Assembly: GCA_949130495.1 (NCBI GenBank)
Contig: OX422207.1
Span: 371,525,868 to 371,589,867, forward strand
Direction: 5' to 3'
DNA from: Sambucus nigra
Taxonomy: Eukaryota > Streptophyta > Magnoliopsida > Dipsacales > Adoxaceae
Length of the DNA: 64,000 bases
The notes under the pieces are model-generated. The model did not search any database and had not been told where the DNA came from. It worked only from the letters and a program-made list of their open reading frames with translations. Shown piece by piece: positions 22,022 to 34,308 of the stretch. How positions within the stretch are numbered: the stretch's first letter is position 1; each line of letters begins with the position of its first letter. The position numbers and the translations under genes are program-made.

Positions 22022-23364
22022 TACATAAGAAATTAACAATATTATATTAGAAAATGAACATCAAATTAACAAGTTCATACTAACAAAGAAACAATAAAAA
22101 ATAAACATCAAAATTATACTAACATAGAATGCTATTGTGGTTGATCACGTAATAATTCATACCTACAACATACATCATATAAAATATGTTCGTAATTGTT
22201 GTTGTTGTGGTGGTAATTTACTGATTATTTACATATATATGAACGTATTTCGTATATATGTTCATACATATCAAAATCGTACATGCATACATACATACAT
22301 ACATACATACATTTACATATATATGTTCATTCATACATACATACATACATACATACATAATTGATTTTGATATTTACATATCAAAATCTTAATCCATGTA
22401 ATTGTTGATGGTGGCGGTGGTAATTTACTGATTATTTACATATATGAACATATTTCATATATATGTTCATACATATATACGAACATATATTTTGTTTCAA
22501 AATATAACAAAATCATATATACATACATAGATGCATACATTAACAAAATCATGATTTTCATATATAGACTTGTATTGAACAACTATACATCGTTGGAAGA
22601 GGCCATGATGACAATTATTATGGGGGAAAACAGTTTGTGGTAAGTGGAATACGGTGGCAAGTGCCCATGAGAACAACAATACGCTGACAATAAATCAAAA
22701 CTAATAATATCACGGTGAGAAGCAACTGAAAGGAAGCAACATACGGTTAAGTGCGACCGAGTAAGACCGTCTCCTTGGGCGATGGCCAACTGTAGGTTCA
22801 GAGTTCACAGATAATTTTTTTTTTCGTTTTAAAACCCTAGGTTATTTTTATTCTTTTTATTCAATATATTACAAATGTTCATATTAGGGTTGTTAAATGT
22901 GTTTATAATGGGTTTTGCATGCTAGGTTTATAATTAGGTTTGCGTGCTAGGGTTTCATACTCGAAATGAGTGCATATATGTGATATAAGACAATAATGGG
23001 AGTAAGCTATAAGAGTGTAACATACCAGAAATTGAGCTCGAGATAGATGAGGGTAAGTTTTTAGCTTGGAGAGAAAATGGGAGTAGGTTTGAAGTTTGAG
23101 AGAGAGATTCGGGAGGGATGTTAGAGAGAGAGAGGAAATTGAAAAAATGAATTTATTTTTTTTTTGAATTTTTATATGACAGTCACTTATGTGACATTAT
23201 GTTTATTGTATAAATAATAAGTAGTAATGTGGTGTTTTATAATAAAAGATGTTTTGGTAGAGTTTTTTTTTTAGAAATATCACGATCCTTGATCACCTGA
23301 GTGTTTGTATTTGGGTGAAAAGTATGGCATTTCGAGTTATGCGTAGTGTTTTTAGGATGTGGTG
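22022..23364. other. No gene; (CATA)n and duplicated AT-rich segment
   Basis: CATACATA microsatellites occur at about 22275-22312 and 22332-22360. A ~200-bp segment (GGTGGTAATTTACTGATTATTTACATATAT and following TATATGTTCATACATA) is present twice, at about 22205 and 22412. Each copy has self-complementary ATATATGAAC...GTTCATATAT-like arms. The rest (22520-23364) is unremarkable AT-rich spacer. Confidence 0.7.
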
Positions 23365-23510
23365 TAGGCTTGTAAACGGATCGAATTCGGACCTGATCAG
23401 GCAAATCCAAATCCGTATCTGTTTATGTTAAACATATTCGGATTCGATCTCGGATCAGACAAATCCAAATCCATATCAGTTTATGTTAAACGGATTCAGA
23501 TTCGAATCCG

Positions 23511-26309
23511 TATGACACCCCGCCTAATTAAACCTTGGGTGATCAAGCCTTAATTCAATTTAAACAGGTTTCTTAAATGGTCCATTCTTAGCATCACTGC
23601 CGAAAGCTTTTTAATTTACTAACCACCTAAGTGAAATTAAACGAGTGCCAAATTTTATCTTTCTTAAGAAGAATAAATAATCCATACCAAAACATTACAA
23701 TTCTAGTAATACTAAAACAGTTTGCATAAATAACTGAATGCAGGTAAAGTCTTGCCAAAAACCACGGCCAATAAAAGATAACTAAAAATCCATAACTAGA
23801 ATAAACTGTACAAGTAAATATAGGACAACATGTCCCAGCTAAGAATACAAAAACTGAGATCCTGCACTAGAACTGAAAAAGAGGAAGCGTCTAAATAATC
23901 CCTGCAACATCCACACGTGCTGCAGCTCCCAAATCTCTGGAATGAAATCATGCTGGGTGTCCCTGTGGCTGGGAACCTAAAAGGTTTTTAAAATTTTTAC
24001 ATAGCAAGAGTTAGTACTCAAAACATTTGGAAATATTTTGCAAGCAGTTATCACAATTGAGTAATTTATTACACATATTAATGTTTCACAGAACTCCCTT
24101 GGACTTCCTCACCTCTCTTTTATAGTACGTAACTATTGAGGATACTTAGTCTACCTTGTTATATTATCCATAACCGTAGGTAACTTATTTACTGTTCGTT
24201 GTCCTTATTCTTGTAATAATTACATCACGCTATAAATTATTACTAAGACATTTACAATTCATTTCATTGTCTACTATTCTAAATCAGTAGATTATACACA
24301 TAGAATACATTTTATCACACAATAATGTATTTAATATTAGTTATCACTAACATATCCTTTTATTACACATAAAGGACTCTTGGTTCAGAATGATTCATCG
24401 ACCCCAAGTAAAAGTTGGTTCGGAATAATCCATCGACCCCAACTATTTAAAAATATAAATATATACACATATTCTGGTTCAGGACTCTTTCATCGCGACA
24501 CCAGTTTAAAGTTTGGTTCGGCATTTTTCATCGACCCCAAACATATAATAACTTTATGTTAGTTCGAAATGTCACATCGACCCTAACATAATTAATTTAG
24601 GTAAAATTCTATTAACCCAAACTTTATATAATTTAGTAGGTACACACCCAACCTATCAAATCATGCCCGTATGTAATATATTTTACTTATATTCACAGTA
24701 CTCATTAATTTACAATTTATTTCACTATTATATTTATTCGAGTATTCACGCAACTCTAAGGGCCCTAGTTACCCCTCCCTAAATTCAGTAGTTAAGTTAA
24801 CTTTAACCTACTGGTATTTTTTCGGAATTAAATCTCACTCTTTCCGTAATTAAATTCTCACAATCTCAACATACAGCTCAATCGATCGTTCTCCCGTTGG
24901 TCCATTTCTCCAAAATTACCACTCAATCATTTATGAAGAAATCTAATTGTACACCTACTGGTGATTATAAGGTCTCCTCATAGGTAAAATATCATTACTA
25001 AGGTTCCCATTAAGCGACGGTAATTAAAAGAAATTTATTCACAAAATTCTCTAAAGTCCAGCCAGGGTCGATCGATCGAGGGGATATGGTCGATCGATCG
25101 ACTGCTCGATCGAATGACATTCAAGGGTCGATCGATCGATCAAGCAGTGACAGACCCAGTTCATCTTCTTCCTACGGGTTTCACCATTTTTATCTCTCTA
25201 TCTTTCATGATAATCCACCATATTTGCAACCAACAATTTCTAATCATTCCTACATGTTCTGGGATGATTACTAATGATTTAAAACAACAAAGTCATTATA
25301 AATCTTGGCCAAATCAACTAAAAATCTCTCTAATATTCAAGAACCCTAAAAATGCATTCTTTATATCTTTCATCCAAATTCCAAATTTTTTTTTTCGAAT
25401 TTATCATCTAGTTTTCTACGATATGAGAATATTTGGAGATCAAAAAATGTACTACATGCAATCCCTACCAATCAGGGATCATAATCAATTGTTTTTCTCC
25501 CCAAAAATATCATAAAAACCATGTTCTTCATCAAGCTTAAATATGGGTATTATAACTCAATTAATTTTGCAAATAACCACTTGCCTTATGATTTGTAGGG
25601 TCTGATTTCGTGGTTGTTGATGATGGTTGGTGATTTTGATCCTTCAATCCTCCTTCCCAACAACTTTGGGGGTGAAATCTCTTTAGAATTTCCCCTCCTT
25701 CCTTCTTTTGCCTTAGGAAATTGTCTCTCTCTCTCTTCTCTAATGGCTATGGTGTATTTTCTTTCTTTCTAACCCTAGCCTCACCTCTTATAATCTGATC
25801 TAGGGTTTCAAAATTCGTAGGTCTACTTACCCATAAATGTAAAGAGACCAAAAAGCCCTCGAATGGTCCCGGTTTAGCCCGAAAATGACCCGGCACTCAA
25901 CCAGTACCCCCGGGTACACTATTTTGACTAATTTGACCCTTTCGAAATCATCTGTGGACTCTAAATTATCGTTTGAATCTCCTAAAATATTTTTCTAATC
26001 TCATCGACCATTTTTGTCTACGCATGACACTCGGTTGAAATAACTCAGGTATGTCTATATAATCACTAGACCGTACTTAACAACATTCAAAATTTACTAC
26101 TCACGTTTAGTAAATTTTTATATCCTCATTTTAATCTTCATTAATCATTATTTCACATTAAATTACTCTTCTCACGTAATTTAAATAAAACGTCTTTTAT
26201 CGCATTGAATTACTCTACTCACGTAATTTAAATAAAACATATCACATTAAATTACTCTACTCGCGTAATTTAAATAAAAAGTAATTAAGCAGAATTTCGG
26301 GGTATTACA
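23511..26309 (-). repeat. 3' LTR of the Tekay element
   Basis: Ends (plus strand) with GGGGTATTACA at 26309. It contains diverged repeats of GGTTCGGAAT-ATTCATCGACCCCAA (24379-24600) and GATCGATCGA palindromes at 25068-25142, all shared with the other LTR. Its outermost two bases are TA where the other LTR has the canonical end. Confidence 0.95.
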
Positions 26310-26326
26310 TACTTCCCCTCTTACAA
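26310..26326 (-). promoter_or_regulatory. Polypurine tract of the Tekay element
   Basis: On the minus strand AAGAGGGGAAGTA directly abuts the 3' LTR start. This is the expected primer site for plus-strand cDNA. Confidence 0.7.
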
Positions 26327-26346
26327 AAGGAATTTCGTCCTCGAAA

Positions 26347-26865
26347 TTAGAAAATACCTGTTATGAATAATTCTGGATATTGTTCTCCCATATCCTCCTC
26401 TCGTTCCCAACTAGACTCATTCATATTGTGATGTCCCCACTGTACTCGTACTAAGGGTACCACCTTGGATCTTAGTTTGCACTCACTATAATCCATGATA
26501 GCCACGGGTCTTTCTTCATACGAGACATCTGGATGCAAATCGATCTCCTCTAGTGGAAAGTGCCAGAAGGCTCTCTCGCTCCCCTTATATTTCTTCAACG
26601 ATGCCACATGGAATACATCGTGTATTCGCTGAAGATGCTCAGGGAGTCCCAATCTGTAAGCTACCGGTCCCACTCTCTCAATGATGGGAAACGACCCCAC
26701 ATATCTCGGTGCTAATTTCCCCTTTTTTCTGAACCTCGTAATCCTTTTCATAGGAGATACCCAAATTAACACCTGGTCACCCACATCTAGTTCCACGTGT
26801 CTCCTACCGGCGTCAACATAACTCTTCTGCCTATCCTGGGCTATTCGAATATGTCCTCGAATCAA
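26347..26865 (-). CDS. Tekay integrase C-terminal part with chromodomain-like tail
   Basis: 172 codons. The early part has GDQVLIWVSPMKRITRFRKK and RYVGSFPIIERVGPVAYRLG, the integrase C-terminal GPY/F-type module. The tail has EERPVAIMDYSECKLRSK, VVPLVRVQWGHHNMNESSWE and EEDMGEQYPELF, the chromodomain-like module that gives chromoviruses their name and is thought to steer insertion to chromatin marks. It is in frame with the integrase core and separated from it only by one TAG that stands where CAG (Gln) is expected (after PEMI). Confidence 0.85.
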   Translation of the reverse strand: MIRGHIRIAQDRQKSYVDAGRRHVELDVGDQVLIWVSPMKRITRFRKKGKLAPRYVGSFPIIERVGPVAYRLGLPEHLQRIHDVFHVASLKKYKGSERAFWHFPLEEIDLHPDVSYEERPVAIMDYSECKLRSKVVPLVRVQWGHHNMNESSWEREEDMGEQYPELFITGIF

Positions 26866-26886
26866 CTCTATTTTGGAGGAAGTCTC

Positions 26887-27822
26887 CTATATCATCTCTG
26901 GCCCCAATAGCTTGTTATCCCCCACCTCTAACCAACAGGCGGGTGAACGACAAGGCCTCCCGTAAAGCGCCTCGAATGGAGCCATGCCAATAGTGAATTG
27001 GTAAGAGTTATTATATGCAAACTCCACTAAAGGATGGTATGGCTCCCAACCTCCCCCAAAATCTAGAATACACATCCTTAGCATGTCCTCTAACATCTGG
27101 TTTACTCTCTCCGTCTGACCGTCCGTCTGTGGGTGATACGCCGTACTCAACCGTAAGTCGGTGCCCATGGCCTCCTGAAAGCTCTGCCAGAAATGTGACA
27201 CACATATCTTATCTCGGTTCGACACAATATTAATAGGAACTCCGTGCAGCTTAACAATCTCTGAAATGAATAGCTGCGCGTACCGCATAGTATCATAATC
27301 CGTACGAACCGGTAAGAAATGGGCTACCTTAGTCAAACGATCCACTATCACCCATATGGAATCGTGACCCTTCTGTGAGGTTGGTAACCCGGTAATAAAA
27401 TCCATTGAGATACTCTCCCACTTCCACATGGGAATATCTAGTGGTTGTAGCATCCCTGAAGGTCTCTGATGGTCAACTTTTATGAGCTGGCATGTAACAC
27501 ACCTTGAGACAAATTCTGCAATATCTCGTTTCATACCTGACCACCAATATACTCGTCGCATATCCTGGTACATTTTGTCCCCACCTGGATGTACCGAGAA
27601 TTTTGACCTGTGTGACTCTGTCATAACGGCATGCCTCAAATCATCATCTTCGGGTACTATCAGCCTACCATTGAACCGTAGTCCACCCTCTGAACTGATG
27701 GAGTAGGACTCTGCCTCCTGGCCAGTAACTGTCGTACTTTGCCCTGACAAAATGGGTCTTCTGCCTGTGCCCTCACTACCCGCATAACACTCTCGGGAGT
27801 GATAGCTAGAACTGCCATGCAT
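26887..27822 (-). CDS. Tekay integrase core
   Basis: 311 codons with the zinc-binding HHCC module (HRSKFSVHPGGDKMYQDMRR and CVTCQLIKVDHQRP) and the catalytic core: SISMDFITGLP (first Asp), HGVPINIVSNRDK, and HPQTDGQTERVNQ (Glu). In the middle motif the family has Ser-Asp-Arg; here it reads Ser-Asn-Arg, so the second catalytic Asp is replaced. FAYNNSYQFTIGMAPFEALY follows as usual. The frame is shifted relative to the reverse transcriptase piece. Confidence 0.9.
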   Translation of the reverse strand: MHGSSSYHSRECYAGSEGTGRRPILSGQSTTVTGQEAESYSISSEGGLRFNGRLIVPEDDDLRHAVMTESHRSKFSVHPGGDKMYQDMRRVYWWSGMKRDIAEFVSRCVTCQLIKVDHQRPSGMLQPLDIPMWKWESISMDFITGLPTSQKGHDSIWVIVDRLTKVAHFLPVRTDYDTMRYAQLFISEIVKLHGVPINIVSNRDKICVSHFWQSFQEAMGTDLRLSTAYHPQTDGQTERVNQMLEDMLRMCILDFGGGWEPYHPLVEFAYNNSYQFTIGMAPFEALYGRPCRSPACWLEVGDNKLLGPEMI

Positions 27823-27958
27823 GCTCTCGCCATTTCATCCTCGTGTCGAAGTTCACTCCACTCCGCCTTCCAAATTTATGCTAACTCCCCGGTAGGTCTT
27901 CTGCTTAACGCATCTGCCACCACGTTAGCCTTACCAAGATGATATTGTATATCAAATT

Positions 27959-29011
27959 TTAGTCCTTCACGAATTCAAGCCACCTTCTTTCCCTCATATT
28001 CAGGTCCTTCTGAGTGAACAGATACTGCAATGACTTATGATCCGTGAATAGAGTGAACTGCTCGCCTAGAAGATAGTGCCTCCATATTCTCAATGCAAAA
28101 GCGACCGCTACCAACTCGAGGTCATGGGTGGGGTAATTCTTCTCATGTGGCTTAAGCTTTCGGGACGCATAAGCTATGGCCTTCTCCTCCTGCTGTAACA
28201 CACCCCCAAGTCCTTGTAAGGACGCATCAGTATAGACTCGGTATTCCACTCCGCTTCTAGGCAAGGCAAGAATGGGGGTTGATGTCAACTTGTCCTTTAA
28301 TTCATCAAATGCTAACTGACAACTGTCACTCCATACGAAGGGAACTCCTTTCCGAGTCAAATTCATCAACGGTCCGGCAATTTTTGAGAATCCCTTGATG
28401 AAGCGACGATAATAACCGGCCAATCCCAAGAAACTGCGAATATCGGTCGGTGTCGTGGGCTGTCCCCACTCCCTTACCGCCGATACCTTACTCGGGTCAA
28501 TAGCAATTCCTCTGCTAGATACGACATAGCCTAGGAACTGAACCTCCCGAAGCCAAAATCCACACTTCTCAAATTTGGCGTACAACTGATGGTCCCGCAA
28601 TGTCTGTAGAACCAATCGTAAGTGTTCAGCGTGTTCCTCCTCCGTGCGAGAGTAAATTAGAATATCGTCTATGAATACAATCACAAATTGATCCAAAAAC
28701 TCCCTGAATACCCTGTTCATGAGATCCATGAATACTGTCGGCGCATTAGTTGGCCCAAAAGGCATCACTCTGAACTCGTATGACCCGTAACGCGACAGGA
28801 AAGCGGTCTTAGGTACATCCTCTTCACGAATGCGCAATTGGTGGTAGCCCGACCTCAAATCGATCTTTGAAAAGTATGCATCCCCTCTCAATTGATCAAA
28901 CAAGTCGTCAATCCTCGGCAATGGATACTTATTACGTATCGTCACTTTGTTCAGCTCTCTGTAATCTACACACAGACGAAGTGAACCATCCATTTTCTTT
29001 ACAAACAACAC
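27959..29011 (-). CDS. Tekay reverse transcriptase and RNase H
   Basis: 350 open codons. They contain [60 protein letters not shown] and the catalytic FIDDILIYS with both Asp. RNase H follows with [33 protein letters not shown] and [20 protein letters not shown], carrying Asp, Glu and Asp of its active site. The upstream end reads on (in frame past a stop near 29088) to the protease side. It looks biochemically intact as a domain. Confidence 0.93.
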   Translation of the reverse strand: MLFVKKMDGSLRLCVDYRELNKVTIRNKYPLPRIDDLFDQLRGDAYFSKIDLRSGYHQLRIREEDVPKTAFLSRYGSYEFRVMPFGPTNAPTVFMDLMNRVFREFLDQFVIVFIDDILIYSRTEEEHAEHLRLVLQTLRDHQLYAKFEKCGFWLREVQFLGYVVSSRGIAIDPSKVSAVREWGQPTTPTDIRSFLGLAGYYRRFIKGFSKIAGPLMNLTRKGVPFVWSDSCQLAFDELKDKLTSTPILALPRSGVEYRVYTDASLQGLGGVLQQEEKAIAYASRKLKPHEKNYPTHDLELVAVAFALRIWRHYLLGEQFTLFTDHKSLQYLFTQKDLNMRERRWLEFVKD

Positions 29012-29086
29012 CGGCGCACCCCATGGCGATGTACTCCGTCGAATGAAACCCTGTCCTAATAGTTGCTGAATCTGTTCTCTCAGTTC

Positions 29087-29748
29087 TCACATCTCCGAAG
29101 GAGCCATGCGATACGGTGCTCTGGAAATCGGTCTCGTCCCCGGTGCTAGGTCAATAACGAACTCTATCTCTCTGCTAGGTGGTAACCCTGGTATCTCCTG
29201 AAAGACATCCTCAAAATCCCTCACAACTAGGATTGAGTCCAGAGAAACGACAACCCCATGTGAGGTCTCCTCCTCAATATAATATAAATGAGTTCGCGAT
29301 CCTCCCCCGGGAAGTGGCATTGCCACAAGGAACATCTCTTGTCCCGGGATGGAGAACACGATGTTGCTCTCATAACAATCTACCATTGCCCTATTATGTG
29401 CCAATCAATCCATGCCTGGGATGACGTCATATCCCTCCATATTTGCACTAGGAGGTCCGCCGCTAGACTCAATCTCCCGACCATAATGTCCACACCCTTA
29501 GAAATCGAGTGTATAAGGGACCCACTACCCATCGGTGACTCCACACACATAAGATGAGTGTCTGCTGTCGCTAATAGGCCGGCTGCCCGTGCAAATCTAG
29601 TGGAAATAAACGAATGTGTCGCCCCTGTGTCAAACAAAATACTCCCCTCAAGCCCATGAATAGGAAACATACCCGCAACTGCCGGCGGTGCTGGAGGTGC
29701 CGGCTGAAATGGAATATCACGGATGTTGAACACACGTCCGTACTGCAT
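29087..29748 (-). CDS. Tekay aspartic protease and linker, frameshifted
   Basis: Protease motif [20 protein letters not shown] with an intact Asp-Thr-Gly (about 29640). The frame breaks near 29430 by one base. The continuing frame has the usual [20 protein letters not shown] segment, with TGA where the family has Trp. After this come [20 protein letters not shown] and [12 protein letters not shown], leading into reverse transcriptase. Confidence 0.85.
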
Positions 29749-29839
29749 CTGCCCTGGCTGTGGGGCATGTACTGCTGCTGGGGCTAATGGAGCCTGCTGC
29801 CCCTGTTGGGCACCCTGTTGTTGTACCCTGTCTAGCTAT

Positions 29840-30937
29840 GGACAATTTCTGCTCTTGTGACCCTACTGGCCACAAGTGAAACACTGGCCCAGGAACTGTC
29901 TCTGCCCTTGGCCCTGTTGGCCCTGACGTTGGCCCTGTCGACCTTGGCCTTGTTGTCCCCCATTTTGATTACCTTGGCCCTGTCGGCCCTGAGGGACTGG
30001 TTGTTGGGGACCCTGCTGGCCCTGCCGGTCAAAGTGATGCCTCCCATGCTTGAACTTCTTGGTAGAGTTCCCCTGTCGGGAATCCTGCCCTATCTGGCTC
30101 GCTGTTGCCACTACCCCCATCCACCTTGCCCGGTTGGCTAGGCTCACCCCTCTTATTTCCCCTCGTATGAAAACGGTGATCCTGACAGTGTAGTCAAGCG
30201 GCATTGACGACATCTGTGTAGGTTACCAATGCCGGATTACCAATCAAATGCTTTCTGATTCTCCAGGTTAGGCCCTCCATAAATTTGGACTTCTTCCTCT
30301 CCTCATTGCTCACCTCGTTTGGCACAAAATTGGCCAAGCGGGTAAACTCCTCCTCGTAGTCAGCAACTGAGCGATCACCCTGAACCACTTCGCTGAATTT
30401 CTTCCTCATGTCTGACTCCACTGCTGGAGGGAAATACTTGCGATCAAACCGCACCCAAAACTCCGAAATAGTCAAAGTGTCCCTTTCCTCGGTGGTGGTA
30501 ACTGACTCCCACCACTGTAGGGCCGCTCCTGACATACGGAAAGTGGCTAGCATCTGTTCCTGTACCTCGGTGCACTCTAGCATGCGCAAGTGGCGCTGGA
30601 TATTTTTCTTCCAGTTGCACGCTTCCACTACATCGGTACTGCCCTGAAACTCGGGTGGGTGTCCTTTCTGAAATGTCTCCCTGACTCGCTGCCAAGTAGA
30701 TGGTCCTGCTGGAACTTGCACTACCGGTGCCACAGGGGGAGGTACTTGGGGCTGAGGAAAGTGGGCTGCCATGGCCTTCATAGCTGTCTCGACTGACTGA
30801 GCCACTATCACAGCAACCTGAGTAGTGGAGATTAACTCTGGTGGGGGTGGTGGTATCGGTACCTGTGGCTCCTGATGAGCCTCCCTCACCTCCTCTCTGT
30901 CTTCAGCCCTCTCTGCTCTCTGTCTACTTGGTGGCAT
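29840..30937 (-). CDS. Tekay gag with zinc knuckle, frameshifted
   Basis: The first piece (30937-30194, 247 codons) starts MPPSRQRAERAEDREEVREA and contains FQKGHPPEFQGSTDVVEACN, ATFRMSGAALQWWESVTTTE and the SVADYEEEFTRLANFVPNEV gag core. A TGA ends it. The next piece (30213-29863, shifted frame) is a Gln/Gly-rich tail leading to a CCHC knuckle, CFTCGQ-stop-GHKSRNC, interrupted by a TAG between the second Cys and the His. Gag starts about 180 bases after the primer-binding site. Confidence 0.88.
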
Positions 30938-31115
30938 CTGAAATAAGATTCAAATTGTATAAGTACACAGTTTATACGAAATTTAAGAGCAGAAGTACGA
31001 TAACGCAACAGTGGAAATTTTGAATCAACAATCCTAATAGTAGGGCTCTAATACAACCAAACGTTACGCTGAATCGTAGTAAGCCGTACAGATCCTATGG
31101 ACACCAGAACCTGAT

Positions 31116-31127
31116 GCTCTGATACCA
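31116..31127 (-). promoter_or_regulatory. Primer-binding site of the Tekay element
   Basis: On the minus strand TGGTATCAGAGC, two bases inside the 5' LTR; complementary to initiator tRNA-Met. Confidence 0.9.
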
Positions 31128-31129
31128 TC

Positions 31130-33925
31130 TGTGATACCCCGCCTAATTAAACCTTGGGTGATCAAGCCTTAATTCAATTTAAACAGGTTTCTTAAATGGT
31201 CCATTCTTAGCATCACTGCCGAAAGCTTTTTAATTTACTAACCACCTAAGTGAAATTAAACGAGTGCCAAATTTTATCTTTCTTAAGCAGAATAAATAAT
31301 CCATACCAACACATTACAATTCTAGTAATACTAAAATAATTTGCATAAATAACTGAATGCAGGTAAAGTCTTGCCGAAAACCACGGCCAATAAAAGACAA
31401 CTAAAAATCTATAACTAGAATAACTGTAAAAGTAAATATAAAACAACATGTCCCAACTAAGAATACTAAAACTGAGATCCTGCACTAGAACTGAAAAAGA
31501 GGAAGTGTCTAAACAATCCCTGCAACATCCACACGTGCTGCAGCTCCCAAATCTCTGGAATGAAATCATGCTGGGTGTCCCTGTGGCTGGGCACCTAAAA
31601 GGTTTTTAAAATTTTTACATAGCAAGAGTTAGTACTCAAAACATTTGGAAATATTTTGCAAGCAGTTATCACAATTGAGTTATTGATTACACATATTAAA
31701 GTTTCACAGAACTCCCTTAGACTTCCTCACCTCTCTTTTATAGTACGTAACTATTGAGGATACTTAGTCTACCTAATTATACTACCCATAACCGTAGGTA
31801 ACTTATTTACTGTTCGTTGTCCTTATTCTTGTAATAATTACATCACGCTATAAATTATTACTAAGACATTTACAATTCATTTCATTGTCTACTATTCTAA
31901 ATCAGTAGATTATACACATAGAATACATTTTATCACACAATAATGTATTTAATATCAGTTATCAGTAACATATCCTTTTATTACACATAAAGGACTCTTG
32001 GTTCGGAATGATTCATCGACCCCAAGTAAAAGTTGGTTCGGAATAATCCATCGACCCCAACTATTTAAAAATATAAATATATACACATATTCTGGTTCAG
32101 GACTCTTTCATCGCGACACCAGTTTAAAGTTTGGTTCGGCATTTTTCATCGACCCCAAACATATAATAACTTTATGTTAGTTCGGAATGTCACATCGACC
32201 CTAACATAATTAATTTAGGTAAAATTCTATTAACCCAAACTTTATATAATTTAGTAGGTACACACCCAACCTATCAAATCATGTCCGTACGTAATATATT
32301 TTACTTATATTCACAGTACTCATTAATTTACAATTTATTTCACTATTGTATTTATTCGAGTATTCACGCAACTCTAAGGGCCCTAGTTACCCCTCCCTTA
32401 ATTCAGTAGTTAAGTTAACTTTAACCTACTGGTATTTTTTCGGAATTAAATCTCACTATTTCCGTAATTAAATTCTCACAATCTCAACATACAGCTCAAT
32501 CGATCATTCTCCCGTTGGTCCATTTCTCCAAAATTCCCACTCAATCATTTATGAAGAAATCTAATTGTACACCTACTGGTGATTATAAGGTCTCCTCATA
32601 GGTAAAATATCATTACTAAGGTTCCCATTAAGCGACGGTAATTAAAAGAAATTTATTCACAAAATTCTCTAAAGTCCAGCCAGGGTCGATCGATCGAGGG
32701 GATATGGTCGATCGATCGACTGCTCGATCGAATGACATTCAAGGGTCGATCGATCGATCAAGCAGTGACAGACCCAGTTCATCTTCTTCCTACGGGTTTC
32801 ACCATTTTTATCTCTCTATCATTCATGATAATCCACCATATTTGCAACCAACAATTTCTAATCATTCCTACATGTTCTGGGATGATTACTAATGATTTAA
32901 AACAACAAAGTCATTATAAATCTTGGCCAAATCAACTAAAAATCTCTCTAATATTCAAGAACCCTAAAAATGCATTCTTTATATCTTTCATCCAAATTCC
33001 ATATTTTTTTTTTCGAATTTATCATCTAGTTTTCTATGATATCAGAATATTTGGAGATCCAAAAATGTATTACATGCAATCCCTACCAATCAGGGATCAT
33101 AATCAATTGTTTTTCTCCCCAAAAATATCATAAAAACCATGTTCTTCATCAAGCTTAAATATGGGTATTATAACTCAATTTATTTTGCAAATAACCACTT
33201 GCCTTATGATTTGTAGGGTCTGATTTCGTGGTTGTTGATGATGGTTGGTGATTTTGATCCTTCAATCCTCCTTCCCAACAACTTTGGGGGTGAAATCTCT
33301 TTAGAATTTCCCCTCCTTCCTTCTTTTGCCTTAGGAAATTGTCTCTCTCTCTTCTCTAATGGCTATGGTGTATTTTCTTTCTTTCTAACCCTAACCTCAC
33401 CTCTTATAATCTGATATAGGGTTTCAAAATTCGTAGGTCTACTTACCCATAAATGTAAAGAGACCAAAAAGCCCTCGAATGGTCCCGGTTTAGCCCGAAA
33501 ATGACCCGACACTCAACTAGTACCCCCGGGTACACTATTTTGACTAATTTGACCCTTTCGGAATCATCTGTGGACTTTAAATTATCGTTTGAGTCTCCTA
33601 AAATATTTTTCTAATCTCATCTACCATTTTTGTCTACGCGTGACACTCGGTTGAAATAACTCAGGTACGTCTATATAATCACTAGACCGTACTTAACAAC
33701 ATTCAAAATTTACTACTCACATTTAGTAAATTTTTATATCCTCATTTTAATCTTCATTAATCATTATTTCACATTAAATTACTCTTCCCACGTAATTTAA
33801 ATAAAACGTCTTTTATCGCATTGAATTACTCTACTCACGTAATTTAAATAAAACATATCACATTAAATTACTCTACTCGCGTAATTTAAATAAAAAGTAA
33901 TTAAGCAGAATTTCGGGGTATTACA
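31130..33925 (-). repeat. 5' LTR of the Tekay element
   Basis: Starts (plus strand) TGTGATACCCCGCC and ends GGGGTATTACA, followed by the target duplication ATCCG. It has the same internal repeats and GATCGATCGA palindromes as the left LTR. Differences between the two LTRs are scattered single bases. Confidence 0.95.
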
Positions 33926-34084
33926 ATCCGATCCCATCATTCGTTTATATTAAACTTGATTTGCAACATTTTTATTTTCAACTCTTATTACATAAATTAT
34001 TTTTGCAAATATTTTAAAAAACAGATAATGAAATAAAAAACTATTATAAGAAATATTTAAAATATATATTTAAAATATTATTAT

Positions 34085-34091
34085 TATATAT

Positions 34092-34157
<66 letters not shown>
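34085..34157. repeat. (TA)n microsatellite in the hAT-like MITE
   Basis: A long AT alternation with one CATACA interruption, in the centre of the old MITE sequence to the right of the Tekay element. Confidence 0.9.
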
Positions 34158-34161
<4 letters not shown>

Positions 34162-34308
34162 CGTAGTATATAAATTCAAATCCGCTATATTTAATAAACG
34201 GATAATCAGATAATAGGGTAATCGACTAATCAAATTTTAAATATGGTTGATATCCACTTAAACGGATCCAATTCGAATTCAGATTCCGATAAAATGCGAT
34301 CAAATGAG

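Larger units (their letters stand above)
23511..33925 (-). mobile_element. Near-complete Tekay-type gypsy element, TSD ATCCG
   Basis: Two ~2.8-kb LTRs (23511-26309 and 31130-33925) are nearly identical by eye (about 98%). The 5-bp duplication ATCCG flanks the whole (23506-23510 and 33926-33930). Read on the minus strand the LTR starts TGTAATACCCC and ends GGGGTATCACA; the outer 3' end reads TCATA instead of TCACA, a single change in the terminal CA. The primer-binding site TGGTATCAGAGC (31116-31127) and a purine tract AGAGGGGAAG by the 3' LTR are present. The internal order is gag, protease, reverse transcriptase/RNase H, integrase, chromodomain-like tail. A few stops, a frameshift and one integrase active-site change make it defective but young. 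Confidence 0.95.

Noticed and set aside
22275..22365. Regularly spaced repeats reminiscent of an array
   Set aside because: It is a (CATA)n microsatellite; no spacer-repeat structure, and CRISPR is not expected in a plant genome.
25086..25515. 133-codon frame present in both Tekay LTRs (also 32732-33133)
   Set aside because: Its duplication only reflects the LTR pair; it is composed of palindromic and AT-rich LTR sequence, has small differences without codon bias, and no known domain.
30408..30796. Plus-strand frames over the Tekay gag
   Set aside because: Antisense shadows of gag; unlike the Tat 3' region, no independent motif is present.
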